From NCBI GenBank assembly GCA_013215945.1, contig JABSOM010000001.1:336053-400052 (forward strand): a stretch of DNA of 64,000 nucleotides. Direction: 5' to 3'. Positions 51,755 through 61,734 of the stretch are shown here, in pieces. Position 1 is the first letter of the stretch. The number at the start of each line of letters is the position of its first letter. The notes under the pieces were generated by a model. That model worked only from the letters and a program-made list of their open reading frames with translations, did no database searches and had not been told where the DNA came from. The translations under genes were made by a program, and so were the position numbers. Origin of the DNA: Campylobacteraceae bacterium (GTDB taxonomy: Bacteria; Campylobacterota; Campylobacteria; Campylobacterales; Arcobacteraceae).

Positions 51755-52765
51755 AATAATATCTATCATTGACTCAACAGAATCATACATAATACAATCC
51801 GTTAATCCTTTTGACATTTTTTCAATATTGCTTTTTAAGCATTTGATTAATATGTTGGGATGCAATTCTTTTTCTCTTGCTACAAAACACAAACCTTTAT
51901 TTCTTAAAAAAGCAGCATTATGGAATTGATGATCTCCTGCTGCGCTCGGATAAGGAATAAACAAAGTAGGAATTGCATTAGCTGCAAGTTCCCATAATGT
52001 TGAGGCCCCTGCTCTTGATACTGCAAAATCTGCTTGGGACATTTTTAAATGAAGTTTTTGATCAAAAGCAAATATATCTAAGGAAATTCCAAGTTTAGAA
52101 TACTCTTCTACAACACGATTAAAATCATTTTTTCCTGTTTGATGAATAATTTTAATTCCTGCTTTATTCAAAGAAGGAGCAAGTTCCAGGGCATAATTAT
52201 TAATTGCAGCAGCGCCATGAGACCCACCTAAAAAAATAATAGTTTTTACATTCTGTCTTATTCTTGCTTCATTAAAATATTCCATTTTTACAGGATAGTC
52301 TTTTACTTTTGAGTTAAGATCATAAGAAGAAAAAAATTCACTTGCAAAACGTTTCGTATAATGATTTAATTTACCAGTTACTGAGTTCTGCTCATGGATA
52401 TACAGTTTACATCCTGATTTAAGAATAGCAGCCATGCTTGCAGGAGCTGCTGAATATCCGCCTACTGAAATGACTGTTTTAACATCAAGAGTAGAAAAGA
52501 GATCCAAACAATGAGAGACTTCTTTTGCAATGGAAAACAAAGCCAGTGCTTTTCCTTTAAAATCTTTATTTACTACTCCTCTTGATTTAAGAAAATAACA
52601 TTTTTTAATATGAAAATCCCTAGCAAACCATTCTTTATCTTTTCCATTTTCGCTTCCTACAAAAATAGGAGTAATTCCTCTTTTATAAAAAGCATCAATA
52701 AATTCTTTTGCTACGTTTAAGTGGCCACCTGTCCCACCACCCGTAATTACTACTGTTCCATGCAT
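51737..52765 (-). CDS. murG: UDP-N-acetylglucosamine--lipid I transferase MurG
   Basis: A 342-residue GT-B glycosyltransferase that turns lipid I into lipid II on the inner membrane face. VITGGGTGGHLNVAKEF at the N-terminus, IHEQNSVTGKLNHY, TIIFLGGSHGAAAIN and SRAGASTLWELAANAIP with PYPSAAGDHQFHNA are the family motifs. It follows ftsW after four bases. Confidence 0.95.
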   Translation of the reverse strand: MHGTVVITGGGTGGHLNVAKEFIDAFYKRGITPIFVGSENGKDKEWFARDFHIKKCYFLKSRGVVNKDFKGKALALFSIAKEVSHCLDLFSTLDVKTVISVGGYSAAPASMAAILKSGCKLYIHEQNSVTGKLNHYTKRFASEFFSSYDLNSKVKDYPVKMEYFNEARIRQNVKTIIFLGGSHGAAAINNYALELAPSLNKAGIKIIHQTGKNDFNRVVEEYSKLGISLDIFAFDQKLHLKMSQADFAVSRAGASTLWELAANAIPTLFIPYPSAAGDHQFHNAAFLRNKGLCFVAREKELHPNILIKCLKSNIEKMSKGLTDCIMYDSVESMIDIILEQNQ

Positions 52766-52769
52766 CTAC

Positions 52770-53948
52770 TTATTTCCTTATTTCTTTACTAATTGATAAT
52801 ACTAAACCTATTGATATTGAAGTAGCTAATAAAGCTGAGCCCCCATAGGATAAAAAAGGAACAGCAATTCCTTTTATAGGGATGATTCCTGTTATTCCAT
52901 AAGAGTTAATTAAAAAAGCGATAATTATCATTAAAGCAATACCTAAAGTAAACAAATGATAAATAGGATTTTCTACTCTATTTGAAATTCTGAAAATTCG
53001 CCATACTACTAAAAAAATCAATATTGTAATTACAATTATACCAAATAATCCCAATTCTTCAGTAATTCCAGCAAGAACAAAATCCGAATGAACTTCAGAT
53101 AAATAACCCATTTTTAAATTTCCGCCCCCAATCCCAACACCAAAAAAACCGCCATTGTATATTGCGTTTAAAGAATGACCTACTTGATATGGCACAGGAA
53201 GTTCTTTAACTCTTAAATAAGAGTTAGCAATGTCAGGTAAAATAGATAAAATTCTGTCTTGATTTAGGGCCCACCAAGAGTAAATTCTTTGAATACGGTG
53301 GGGTGCTGAAATAATTAAGGTAGCTAGCGTTAATAAAGAGCATAATCCAAGTACTAAAAAAAGTTTAAAAGATCTGTTTGCAAAAACCAAAAGAACCATT
53401 AATACAAGACCTAATAAAACAACTTGTCCCAAATCTTTTTGTAAAAAAGCGACTAGAAATACCACCAGAAAAAAAGCAGAAAAATAAGGAAACAATAATA
53501 AAAATTCTTCTTTCAAACTCATTTTTTTTGGCTGGTCCATTACCCTACGGTGAAAAGACCAGGCTAAAAAATATATAAAACCAATTTTAAAAAACTCTAC
53601 GGGAGAAAGAGAAAAACCAGGTAACCTTATCCATCTGTTTGCACCACCTGCTGCAGTTACAAGAGAGCCTGGCAAAAGAGGCATAATTGCCATAAGAAAA
53701 AAAAACAAGATAAACAGTGTCATTCCCACTTTTCCAACAATCTTATCAGGAGGAATTTGTGAAAAAACCCACATAATTAACATTCCTAAAATACCAACAA
53801 AACATTGTCTCATAAAAAAATGGAATTGATTGTAATCATAATAAACAACAGTATAAACAGACAAAGAATAAGAAAATAAAATACTAACAGTAATTAACGT
53901 ACAAGAAAGTAAAAATAAAATATAATCCGCTTCTTTTGTTTTTGACAT
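52770..53948 (-). CDS. ftsW: Peptidoglycan glycosyltransferase FtsW
   Basis: A 392-residue SEDS-family membrane protein with about ten helices. FANRWIRLPGFSLSPVEFFKIGF carries the conserved Pro-Glu of the extracytoplasmic loop; LQKDLGQVVLLGLVLMVLL contains the catalytic-type Asp; HSDFVLAGITEELGLFG and GGSALLATSISIGLVLSIS follow. It polymerises septal glycan with an FtsI-type PBP, and such a PBP gene is divergent next door. RodA is the alternative; the murG/ftsI context favours FtsW. Confidence 0.9.
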   Translation of the reverse strand: MSKTKEADYILFLLSCTLITVSILFSYSLSVYTVVYYDYNQFHFFMRQCFVGILGMLIMWVFSQIPPDKIVGKVGMTLFILFFFLMAIMPLLPGSLVTAAGGANRWIRLPGFSLSPVEFFKIGFIYFLAWSFHRRVMDQPKKMSLKEEFLLLFPYFSAFFLVVFLVAFLQKDLGQVVLLGLVLMVLLVFANRSFKLFLVLGLCSLLTLATLIISAPHRIQRIYSWWALNQDRILSILPDIANSYLRVKELPVPYQVGHSLNAIYNGGFFGVGIGGGNLKMGYLSEVHSDFVLAGITEELGLFGIIVITILIFLVVWRIFRISNRVENPIYHLFTLGIALMIIIAFLINSYGITGIIPIKGIAVPFLSYGGSALLATSISIGLVLSISKEIRK

Positions 53949-54067
53949 AGTTTTTTTGCCTTAATTTATTATTAGAGAAACAATAAAGAAAATTATTATT
54001 GTTTTATATTGTATAATTTGGGTTAATTTCGATAAAATTCTCGTATTATAGTATATTATGGATAAAA

Positions 54068-55924
54068 ATGACTTCAAACAATAACAATAACGTTAATAAA
54101 ACAAAAAAAACTTTTTTATTACTTGCAGTAATTCTTCTTGCAATGATTATTTTTATTCTTGTTGTATTTACAACCGTTGCAAAAAAAAGAAAACTTCCAA
54201 GAATAAATATCTCAAAAAGTGAATTAGCAATTAGAGGGAATATTTTATCCTATGATAATTTTAAAATCGCTTCTTCCAAAAAAATTTATAAAGTTGCAAT
54301 AGATACAAGATATTTAAATAAAAATAAACTTGATTTATTTGTAAAATTATTATCAATATATTCAAATATAGAAGAAAAAATACTTTATAATAAAATCAAT
54401 AAATCACTAAAAAAAAGACCTGGTTATATCATTCTATCTTATAATATTAATTCTAGAACTGCAAAAAATTTAAAAGAACTGGGATTTAAGTTAAGACGTT
54501 TGGGAATTTTCAAATCTTTATATAGAAATGGAACACGCTTGTTGGTTGGACTAGAAGTAAGAGAAAGTGGAGAAAAAAGACTTTATTCGTATAAAGACAC
54601 ACTAACCCCTGTAGTTGGTTATATACGAAAATTTGAAGCAAGTAATGGAAAAACAAGAGTAAAAGGTATTAAAGGTATTGAACGCTCGTACAATAGACTT
54701 TTAAATGAAAATAAAGATGGTATATTAAGTGGACAAAAAGATGTGCTTTCTTACATTTCTTTTAATAAAGATTCTGTCATTAAAAACAGAATAGATGGGG
54801 CAAATCTTAAATTAAATATTCCATTAAAACTGCAAAAAAATATTGAATTAATCTTAGATAAAAGTAAAATAAAATATGGTGCAAAAGAAATTATAGTATC
54901 AATAATGGAGAGTGAAACAGGAAAAATAATAACCCTAGCCACCTCAAATCGTTTTAACCCAGGTCATATTAAACAAAAAGACATTCCCTCTTTAAATGTT
55001 TTTGCAATTGAGCATCAATATGAGCCTGGTTCAGTTATTAAACCTATTTCTTTATCCTTAGCAATGGAAAAAAATCTTATTAAAAAAAATGAACTTTTTT
55101 CAGCATATAATAAAGGTAAAGCAAATGCCAAAGGTTTTTATCCAAAAGGAAGATATCCCTTGGGACGTTTTGTAATTAAAGATGATCATAACTTTAAAAA
55201 AAGATACATAACACTTAATGACACTGTTATATTTTCAAGTAATATTGGTACGCTTCAAATTGCTCAACGTTTAAAAGCAGAAGACTTTTATGAAGGTTTT
55301 GTACGCTTTGGTTTTACTAAAAAAACAGGAATAGATTTACCTTTTGAAAAATCAGGATACTTGCCTCCTAAATACAGATTTAAAGCAGGTGAAAGTAAAG
55401 GAAGAGACAATGTATTTAAAGCAACTGTTTCTTACGGTCAAGGTATGACTTCAACCTTTATGCAAGTGCTTAAAGCCTACAGTGTTTTTAATAATAATGG
55501 TTATTCAGTACAGCCAAAAATTGTTAATACCTACACAATAAACAATAAAAAAATTAGTAAATCACAAATAACCAAAGAAAAAGTTATCTCAAAAAGAACA
55601 GCCAATAGAATGAAACAAATGTTAATTAATACCGTACAAAAAGGAACAGGAAGAGGTACGGCAATTAAAGGTTTAGAAATTGGGGGAAAAACAGGAACAG
55701 CTCAATTAGCAAGAAGAGGTAAATACCTTAAACGCTATATTTCTTCTTTTTTTGGTTTTGCAAATGATTCTACAATGAAATATACTATTGGAGTTACTGT
55801 AGTTGAACCAATATCAACAGGAAAATATTGGTATTACCACTATGCTTCACAATCTGCTGTTCCTTTATACAAAGAAGTGATACAAACATTGGTAAAATTA
55901 AATTATTTAAGCCCTAATAAGTAA
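54068..55924 (+). CDS. ftsI: Class B penicillin-binding protein (FtsI/PBP2-type transpeptidase)
   Basis: A 618-residue monofunctional transpeptidase: a short Asn-rich cytoplasmic start, one membrane helix (~15-37), a dimerisation/pedestal domain with RGNILSYDN (~56-64) and the transpeptidase domain with Ser322-x-x-Lys325 (YEPGSVIKPI), an SSN motif (VIFSSNIGT) and KTGTAQ. It cross-links septal peptidoglycan and would pair with the divergent ftsW. The start at 54068 follows GGATAAAA. There are no PASTA domains. Confidence 0.92.
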   Translation: MTSNNNNNVNKTKKTFLLLAVILLAMIIFILVVFTTVAKKRKLPRINISKSELAIRGNILSYDNFKIASSKKIYKVAIDTRYLNKNKLDLFVKLLSIYSNIEEKILYNKINKSLKKRPGYIILSYNINSRTAKNLKELGFKLRRLGIFKSLYRNGTRLLVGLEVRESGEKRLYSYKDTLTPVVGYIRKFEASNGKTRVKGIKGIERSYNRLLNENKDGILSGQKDVLSYISFNKDSVIKNRIDGANLKLNIPLKLQKNIELILDKSKIKYGAKEIIVSIMESETGKIITLATSNRFNPGHIKQKDIPSLNVFAIEHQYEPGSVIKPISLSLAMEKNLIKKNELFSAYNKGKANAKGFYPKGRYPLGRFVIKDDHNFKKRYITLNDTVIFSSNIGTLQIAQRLKAEDFYEGFVRFGFTKKTGIDLPFEKSGYLPPKYRFKAGESKGRDNVFKATVSYGQGMTSTFMQVLKAYSVFNNNGYSVQPKIVNTYTINNKKISKSQITKEKVISKRTANRMKQMLINTVQKGTGRGTAIKGLEIGGKTGTAQLARRGKYLKRYISSFFGFANDSTMKYTIGVTVVEPISTGKYWYYHYASQSAVPLYKEVIQTLVKLNYLSPNK

Positions 55925-55992
55925 AGCTTTTTAAAAAAACATATAATATTAAACAAAAACTGATATAATTCAAAAAAATTACAAGGATAATA

Positions 55993-56505
55993 ATGTTTGG
56001 ATCATCCAAAGAACTAAAAGAATATTCGTATTCAAAAGAAGAATTAGAGAAATTTCAATATGCTAAAATTACTACTGTTAAGGGTGTAATCTGGGTTAAA
56101 TTATTTGTAGAAGCAGTTCCAAATACTGTTTCAAACTTTGCTAGTTTAGCAAATGATACTTTTTACGATGGTTTAAATTTTCATCGTGTAATTGATGGTT
56201 TCATGGCACAAGCTGGATGCCCAGAAGGTACTGGTGGTGGAGGTCCTGAGTGGGCAATTGAATGTGAAACAAGTGCAGATAAACAAGTGCATAACAGAGG
56301 TGTTTTATCAATGGCACATGCTGGTAAAAATACAGGTGGTTCACAATTTTTTATTACTTTTGTAGCTACGCCTCATTTAGATGGTGGACATACAGTATTT
56401 GGAGAAATAGAGCAAAATGATGAAAAATCCTTTGAAGTATTGGATTCAATAGAACAAGAAGATGTGATAGACAGCATTGAAATTTTAGCTTCTAAAGAAG
56501 ACTAA
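55993..56505 (+). CDS. Cyclophilin-type peptidyl-prolyl cis-trans isomerase
   Basis: A 170-residue cyclophilin without a signal peptide, so cytoplasmic. LNFHRVIDGFMAQAGCPEGTGGGG supplies the catalytic Arg (FHR), SMAHAGKNTGGSQFFIT the substrate pocket, and PHLDGGHTVFGEI the C-terminal motif. It speeds proline isomerisation in protein folding. ATG with AAGGATAAT; a terminator follows. Confidence 0.93.
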   Translation: MFGSSKELKEYSYSKEELEKFQYAKITTVKGVIWVKLFVEAVPNTVSNFASLANDTFYDGLNFHRVIDGFMAQAGCPEGTGGGGPEWAIECETSADKQVHNRGVLSMAHAGKNTGGSQFFITFVATPHLDGGHTVFGEIEQNDEKSFEVLDSIEQEDVIDSIEILASKED

Positions 56506-56511
56506 ACTACT

Positions 56512-56540
56512 AAAAACAGAGATAAACTGTCTCTGTTTTT
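56512..56540 (+). terminator. Intrinsic terminator after the cyclophilin gene
   Basis: AAAAACAGAGA and TCTCTGTTTTT form a stem with a T-tail in the convergent spacer; it may also serve the DUF2149 gene on the other strand. Confidence 0.8.
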
Positions 56541-56555
56541 CCAATAAAACATTCC

Positions 56556-56861
56556 TTATTTACTAATTAAAATTAACTTTCCTGTTTTAGGATCTTTATA
56601 TACTTGCCCCAAAGATTCAAAGCCTTTGGAAGAGTCTTGTGCTTCTTTTAAATCTTTTGGAATATGCGTCAATTCTTTCCCTTGAGAAATAATTTCTTTA
56701 TTTTGAACATTAAAATGTTCTTGTAAATTAGGACTAATAGCTACAAGAGCAGCAATTAAACCACAAGCAAAAACAAGAATAATATCCACAAGATTTGCCA
56801 ATGGACCTAAGGGTTCATCCTCTTCTTTTTCAAAGTGTCCACTTGAAAACCTAGATTTCAT
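56556..56861 (-). CDS. DUF2149 domain protein, ExbD-like small membrane protein
   Basis: A 101-residue protein with a short charged N-terminus, one membrane helix (~22-43) and a soluble, probably periplasmic C-terminal domain ending GQVYKDPKTGKLILI. The helix begins PLANLVDIILVFACGL, placing Asp26 exactly where ExbD and TolR carry their essential proton-conducting Asp (ExbD Asp25 in a FIDVMLVLL context). DUF2149 proteins occur beside CobN-like and ExbB-like genes, as here. Its ATG overlaps the ExbB-like gene by 11 bases. Role inferred: the ExbD-type half of a proton channel that drives the CobN-like protein. Confidence 0.82.
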   Translation of the reverse strand: MKSRFSSGHFEKEEDEPLGPLANLVDIILVFACGLIAALVAISPNLQEHFNVQNKEIISQGKELTHIPKDLKEAQDSSKGFESLGQVYKDPKTGKLILISK

Positions 56862-57300
56862 TGTTTATTTCCATTTGAGTTAAAGCTTGATCATACCAGC
56901 GTTTTCTAAGTCTTGAAATAATAAAACCTGTCATTCCTGCCAATAATCCTAAAACTGTTGTATCAAAAGCAACCGACATAGCTGTACTTAATATCTTCAC
57001 ATCACCCTCACCTAAAGCAGCAAGTCCAGGGCCTAAAGGAATAAGTGTTCCCATTAAACCTAACATCGGAGCAAGTCTTGTTAAAAAATCTGCTCGCTCT
57101 ATTCTTTTTTTAGCATGTATTAAAACCAAAGGAATATCTTTACTTTTAATAAGTCTTTTGATTTCAATTGATTTTTCCCCTATACTAATACCTATTTCAT
57201 AAATTGAAAATGCCACAAAAAAAAGCAATAACCATGAAACAGGTTCAAGTAAAAGTGCTGTAATTTGATGCATTAATCCAAGTGATATTGACGAAAACAT
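56851..57300 (-). CDS. MotA/TolQ/ExbB-family proton channel protein
   Basis: A 149-residue inner-membrane protein with three helices: one at ~18-35 and two in the conserved block LAPMLGLMGTLIPLGPGLAAL...MSVAFDTTVLGLLAGMTGFII (~75-130), the ExbB/TolQ signature. Such pentameric channels couple proton flow to movement in the periplasm through an ExbD-type partner. It is shorter than ExbB (~240) because the first periplasmic and large cytoplasmic regions are reduced. Its ATG overlaps the cobN stop as TAATG, and the DUF2149 gene overlaps its own 3' end, so the three proteins are made together. Confidence 0.88.
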   Translation of the reverse strand: MFSSISLGLMHQITALLLEPVSWLLLFFVAFSIYEIGISIGEKSIEIKRLIKSKDIPLVLIHAKKRIERADFLTRLAPMLGLMGTLIPLGPGLAALGEGDVKILSTAMSVAFDTTVLGLLAGMTGFIISRLRKRWYDQALTQMEINNEI

Positions 57301-60300
57301 TATAATCCTTTGTGTTTATTAAAAAAGACAGATTTAAAAATTCCTACTAATAAAAGAAAAAAGAATCCCATTAGAAGATACATAATATAGGAGTTGTCTT
57401 GCATATTCTTCTGCTTATTTTCTTTTGATTCTTGTTTTTCATCATTTTTAATTTCTTGCTCATTTATTTTTATTTCTTGTATACTTTTATACTGTTCTTT
57501 TTTTGCAGCTTTTTTATCCAATCTACTATTTTCTAATACTTTTTCAAGCTTAGATAAATCTTCACTTGAAATATAAGCTTTAATAAAATTATAAATCTCA
57601 TGATTGGCTTGGGTATGACCACTACCAGGAATTCCATATTTTATAATATTTTTTGCAAATTTGTTTGCCAAATCATCTAAAGTTTTTTTATCTGTTTTCC
57701 AAAAATCCTTTTGAATAGCTACTAACATAACAGCCAAGATATTTGTTTGAACATGTACATTATAATCACTTGATAAAAATTTATCTAAGTCTAAATTTAA
57801 TTTATCATCAATATATACTGCTTTTACTTCATCCCAAACCCAAGTATCAATTATTTCTGGATTAGTAACTTGCCAACCCCATAAATATTCAATAAATTCA
57901 CTTCCCATAGTACGAGCTCCACTATAACCCTCTTTCATTAAAGGTTTTATCCATTGTGGATTTAAGTACCGCCCTCTTAATTCGCCTAATATTGTACTTT
58001 GCAAAGTATTGATTTTAAGATCTTTTGCATTAGAATGATCAATAACATAAGAATTTACATGTTTTCCCGTAAGTGTTTCAATGGCTAAATTAAGTCCCCC
58101 TAAATAATCAAAAGTATCATTATTATCAATTAAACCATACAAGTTAGATGCTCGTCCTAAGTAGGTATTTCCCACATTTTTTAATTGTCTAACATAACTA
58201 TCTTTGGCTAAAATTCCTTCCTCTTTTGAGGTATAGACATATGAAACTCTTTTAATAAATACTTCTCCTAATTCTTTCCTTGTGCTCCAAGAATTAGAAC
58301 GCTCAACCAGCCTATTAATTCCTGCACCATAAGAACCAGGTGCTGTTGCAAAAACTCTGTAAGAAGCTCTTAATCCTACTTCTTCTAAAGATAAGTTCTT
58401 ATTGTTTTTTAATATTTCTCTTGCTTCTTTTACCCAATTATATGCAACAATATTTACATCCAGACTTTCATTCCCACCTCTTTTTTGCTCACCCAAAGAA
58501 GATAAAGCAGTATTTAGGCTTAAACTTAATGCTGGATATTTTTTAATAATAGTAAAAGAAGAGGCATCAAGTGCCATTAAAACAGCTTTATTTAATAAAA
58601 CAAGTTTTGATGCATATAAATCCCTAAATAAACCAGAAGCAGTAAATAACACATCTCTTCTGTATTTTCTTTTTTTATCTAAGGGAATACGTTCAAGTCC
58701 TTTTAAAATTCCTCTTTTATTCCAAATAACTTTTATTCCTAATAAATCTAAACCCAAAGCAATCATTGCACCTTCATCTCTTACTGTATCAGAGGCCCAA
58801 AGTATTAGCGCTTCTTTTTTTCTTACATCACTTTTATTATTTGAACGTATTTTTTGGGCAAGAATACCTGCTGTATCAACAGCTATTTTAGAAGGAATCA
58901 AACCCGCATCTAAAGCATAAAAGTTTCTTCCTGTAGGCAAAGAATCAGGTGTTCTTATAGGATCATTTCCTTTTCCAGCTTCAATATATCCACCCTTTAA
59001 AGCAGAAAATAAAGCTTGCATTTCTTTTTTTGGTGAGCTAATTAGATTTTCTTTAACCCTTTCATTATTTTCTTCTTCCATGGATTTAAGCATGATAGAA
59101 ACTGCTTCTTTTTTCCATTTTTTTCCAAAGGTATGTAAACCTAAAGGCATAAATTCTTCTTGCAGTTTGGTTAAATAATGCCCCACTTCATGCAATAAAA
59201 ATTCATCATCAATTTCATCAAAAGCAATACCTCTTACTTTTAATTCTTCATCCATACTTGCCTCTAATTCTTTTCTTAAATGCATAGTATCAATAGCTTC
59301 TTTTATTTTTGTGATTGCATTCTTACGTAAATTATCATCACTTGCAGCTTCAGCACTTTCTATTAATTGTCTTAATTCTAAAAGACTGTCATATAAATCA
59401 GTGGTTGCTAAAGGAGGCGTTAAATGATCAATCATAATAGCGTGACCTCTTCTTTTAGCTTGAATACCTTCACCTACACCATCTACAATATAAGGATAAA
59501 TACTTGGTAAATCATCAATTAAAATACGAGGATAATCACTGGCACTTAAACCAACCGCTTTTCTTGGTAAAAACTCATAAGTAGAATGCCTTCCTAAATG
59601 AATAATAGCATCTGCTTTAAATTTATTTTTCATATAATAATAAAAAGCCATATACTGATGAGTTGGAGGAAAAGATAAATTGGCATGCAATAACTCTTCA
59701 TTTAATTCCCAGCCTCTTGGAGGTTGAGGCGCAAGAATAATGTTACCAAAAACAACAGAAGGAATAAGCAGTTTATTATTAAAAACCATTACTTCCCCAG
59801 GAACTTCTCCCCAACCCCTAATACCTTCAATTTCTAAATCTATAATTGCTTGAACTAAAGTATTCGCACTCATTAAAACAATTTTATTTTCATTTTGTGA
59901 TTGTTGCAAAAGACTTGTATATTCATTTTTTAGCTGTAAAAGTAAATTTAGAGCTCTTTTTCTGCTTTTATTTCTAACTCCATCCAAAGCATGGTGTAAA
60001 TTATTCATTGTTTTATTCATATAGTTATTCATTGCTTTATAGGCTTTTAGTTTGTCGCTATTAGCTACGATTTGAATTTCAGTATTAAGAAATTCTTTTA
60101 TTTGTACATGTAAAGCAGCAAGAGGTCCAAACTTCATCTCTTCGTTAATATGTTTTGGCAAAGTATTAAGATAAGACGCATATTCATTTGAAGTAAGAGT
60201 ATTTCCTTCTAAACTTTGTTTTTTTAGAACACTTTTGTCATTGGGTAAATTAACTGCTTTTTCTTGCAACATTGCCAATAAAGCCTCAGAACTTTTAGGT

Positions 60301-61652
60301 AAAATTCCCACATCATAACCTTCTTTTTTAAGCTTATTTAGAATTTCAAAAAGTGTAGCTGGAACATTTAAATTATCTGCACCAATATTATGACGTCCGG
60401 GAGGATGGTTGTAATATATTATGGCAAGTTTTTTGTTTTTATTTTTTATTTTCTTTAACAAAATCCAACGTTTTGATTTTTTGACTATATTCTTCACTTC
60501 ATCATCAAGTACTTTAATCTTTAACAGCAATAAACCCGTGCGCTCATCTTTACTTGAACCTTCACTCATTGCTAAGATATGAACCTGCCCAATTCCCTGT
60601 AATTCTGGCATTGAGATACGATAATGTACTGAATTAATAGCTAAACCAGTAGAAGAAAGTTTATAGGCATAACTTGTACTATCAAGTACTCTTAGTGCTT
60701 TTAAAATAGGCACATTTAATTTTTTAAAACTGTCATTCACTTCTAATCTAGACTCTCCTCCACCAATTACAAAATCATGTAAAGATATAATAGAATAATG
60801 TTTTCCATCACCTACTTTATCTACAAGCTTCTCAATATTTTTAAGTGCCAAATAACTTGCTTTTCCCCATGAACTTAAAACAGAAACAACTTGTAAAGAA
60901 GGCGCATATGTTTGTATCTTATCATGGATTTCCCAAGAAGACGAGCTATCAGCCCTATCATTATCTAATACAAATAAAATATCTTTATTCTTATCTAATA
61001 TAATATTATCAATTTTATCGTAGGTTTTAGAAGCATTAGCATTAAGGAAATAACGTATTTGTTTTAATTCTTTAATATCTGGCCACTCATTATTATTTAA
61101 AGTACTTTTAAATAAAAAAGAAAATAAATTTGAAATATTTTCAATTCCTCGATTTTCCCAATAGGCTCTTGCTTGTAAATAAAATGAAAAAGAGGGAAAT
61201 TCTTTTTGTTTTTTATTTAAATAATCTAAATAAGATGCTGTGCTATTATTTTTATTTAATAATTCAAGGGGGAAATTTTTATAAGGTGTGAAAAAAGAAT
61301 CTTGGTTTATATTTAATAAACGTCTATCCCCTTGCAAAGAAATAACCATTTGCTTATTTTGATAATTTAGGCCAGAAAGTTTTTCAATTATTTCTCCAAA
61401 AACAGAGCTAAATAAGATAATATCAGCTTTGTTAATATATGAATTTAATTCATCCAAGCTCATTTGCAATACTTGGGAAACACTTCTTATCTTGATATTA
61501 TTAGGCGAATCTTTCATATAATATTTTGCAGCTGTATTTATAGAAGATGCAGAACGGTCAGATACTACGACAAACATTTCTTTCTGAAGAGAAGAGCTTT
61601 GGGCATTAAGGAAAACAAAAGAAAGGCATAAAAAAAGTAATTTATAAAACAT
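57300..61652 (-). CDS. cobN: CobN-like chelatase with signal peptide and C-terminal anchor (periplasmic, HmuS-like)
   Basis: A 1450-residue member of the CobN/magnesium chelatase H family. Unlike the cytoplasmic B12-synthesis CobN, it begins with a Sec signal (MFYKLLFLCLSFVFLNA) and ends with a charged linker (~1385-1418), a membrane helix (~1422-1441) and a KHKGL tail, so the catalytic body should face the periplasm. Family motifs: YYNHPPGRHNIGADNLNVP, GEVMVFNNKLLIPSVVFGNI, IHLGRHSTYEFLPRK, TDLYDSLLELRQLIE and ASYRVFATAPGSYGAGINR. CobS/CobT ATPases and B12-synthesis genes are absent. It follows a cobalamin riboswitch and is co-translated with ExbB-like and DUF2149 genes. A comparable set, with HmuS, serves heme use in Bacteroidetes. 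Inferred role: metal removal from, or handling of, an imported corrinoid or heme. Confidence 0.88.
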   Translation of the reverse strand: MFYKLLFLCLSFVFLNAQSSSLQKEMFVVVSDRSASSINTAAKYYMKDSPNNIKIRSVSQVLQMSLDELNSYINKADIILFSSVFGEIIEKLSGLNYQNKQMVISLQGDRRLLNINQDSFFTPYKNFPLELLNKNNSTASYLDYLNKKQKEFPSFSFYLQARAYWENRGIENISNLFSFLFKSTLNNNEWPDIKELKQIRYFLNANASKTYDKIDNIILDKNKDILFVLDNDRADSSSSWEIHDKIQTYAPSLQVVSVLSSWGKASYLALKNIEKLVDKVGDGKHYSIISLHDFVIGGGESRLEVNDSFKKLNVPILKALRVLDSTSYAYKLSSTGLAINSVHYRISMPELQGIGQVHILAMSEGSSKDERTGLLLLKIKVLDDEVKNIVKKSKRWILLKKIKNKNKKLAIIYYNHPPGRHNIGADNLNVPATLFEILNKLKKEGYDVGILPKSSEALLAMLQEKAVNLPNDKSVLKKQSLEGNTLTSNEYASYLNTLPKHINEEMKFGPLAALHVQIKEFLNTEIQIVANSDKLKAYKAMNNYMNKTMNNLHHALDGVRNKSRKRALNLLLQLKNEYTSLLQQSQNENKIVLMSANTLVQAIIDLEIEGIRGWGEVPGEVMVFNNKLLIPSVVFGNIILAPQPPRGWELNEELLHANLSFPPTHQYMAFYYYMKNKFKADAIIHLGRHSTYEFLPRKAVGLSASDYPRILIDDLPSIYPYIVDGVGEGIQAKRRGHAIMIDHLTPPLATTDLYDSLLELRQLIESAEAASDDNLRKNAITKIKEAIDTMHLRKELEASMDEELKVRGIAFDEIDDEFLLHEVGHYLTKLQEEFMPLGLHTFGKKWKKEAVSIMLKSMEEENNERVKENLISSPKKEMQALFSALKGGYIEAGKGNDPIRTPDSLPTGRNFYALDAGLIPSKIAVDTAGILAQKIRSNNKSDVRKKEALILWASDTVRDEGAMIALGLDLLGIKVIWNKRGILKGLERIPLDKKRKYRRDVLFTASGLFRDLYASKLVLLNKAVLMALDASSFTIIKKYPALSLSLNTALSSLGEQKRGGNESLDVNIVAYNWVKEAREILKNNKNLSLEEVGLRASYRVFATAPGSYGAGINRLVERSNSWSTRKELGEVFIKRVSYVYTSKEEGILAKDSYVRQLKNVGNTYLGRASNLYGLIDNNDTFDYLGGLNLAIETLTGKHVNSYVIDHSNAKDLKINTLQSTILGELRGRYLNPQWIKPLMKEGYSGARTMGSEFIEYLWGWQVTNPEIIDTWVWDEVKAVYIDDKLNLDLDKFLSSDYNVHVQTNILAVMLVAIQKDFWKTDKKTLDDLANKFAKNIIKYGIPGSGHTQANHEIYNFIKAYISSEDLSKLEKVLENSRLDKKAAKKEQYKSIQEIKINEQEIKNDEKQESKENKQKNMQDNSYIMYLLMGFFFLLLVGIFKSVFFNKHKGL

Positions 61653-61734
61653 ATCTATCCTATTAAAAATTTAATAACACAGAAAGCGGAATGCTAGGCA
61701 ATAATATTAGTATATACTAAGATTTCAAGACACC

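Noticed and set aside
58402..58920. 172-codon open frame on the plus strand inside the CobN-like gene
   Set aside because: It is antisense to strongly conserved CobN sequence, has no ribosome-binding site and no recognisable motif; AT-rich coding DNA often leaves such shadows.
57300..61652. Reading the CobN-like protein as a cytoplasmic cobaltochelatase of aerobic B12 synthesis
   Set aside because: It has a signal peptide and C-terminal anchor, no CobS/CobT or other cob genes nearby, and ExbB-like partners; the periplasmic reading fits better.
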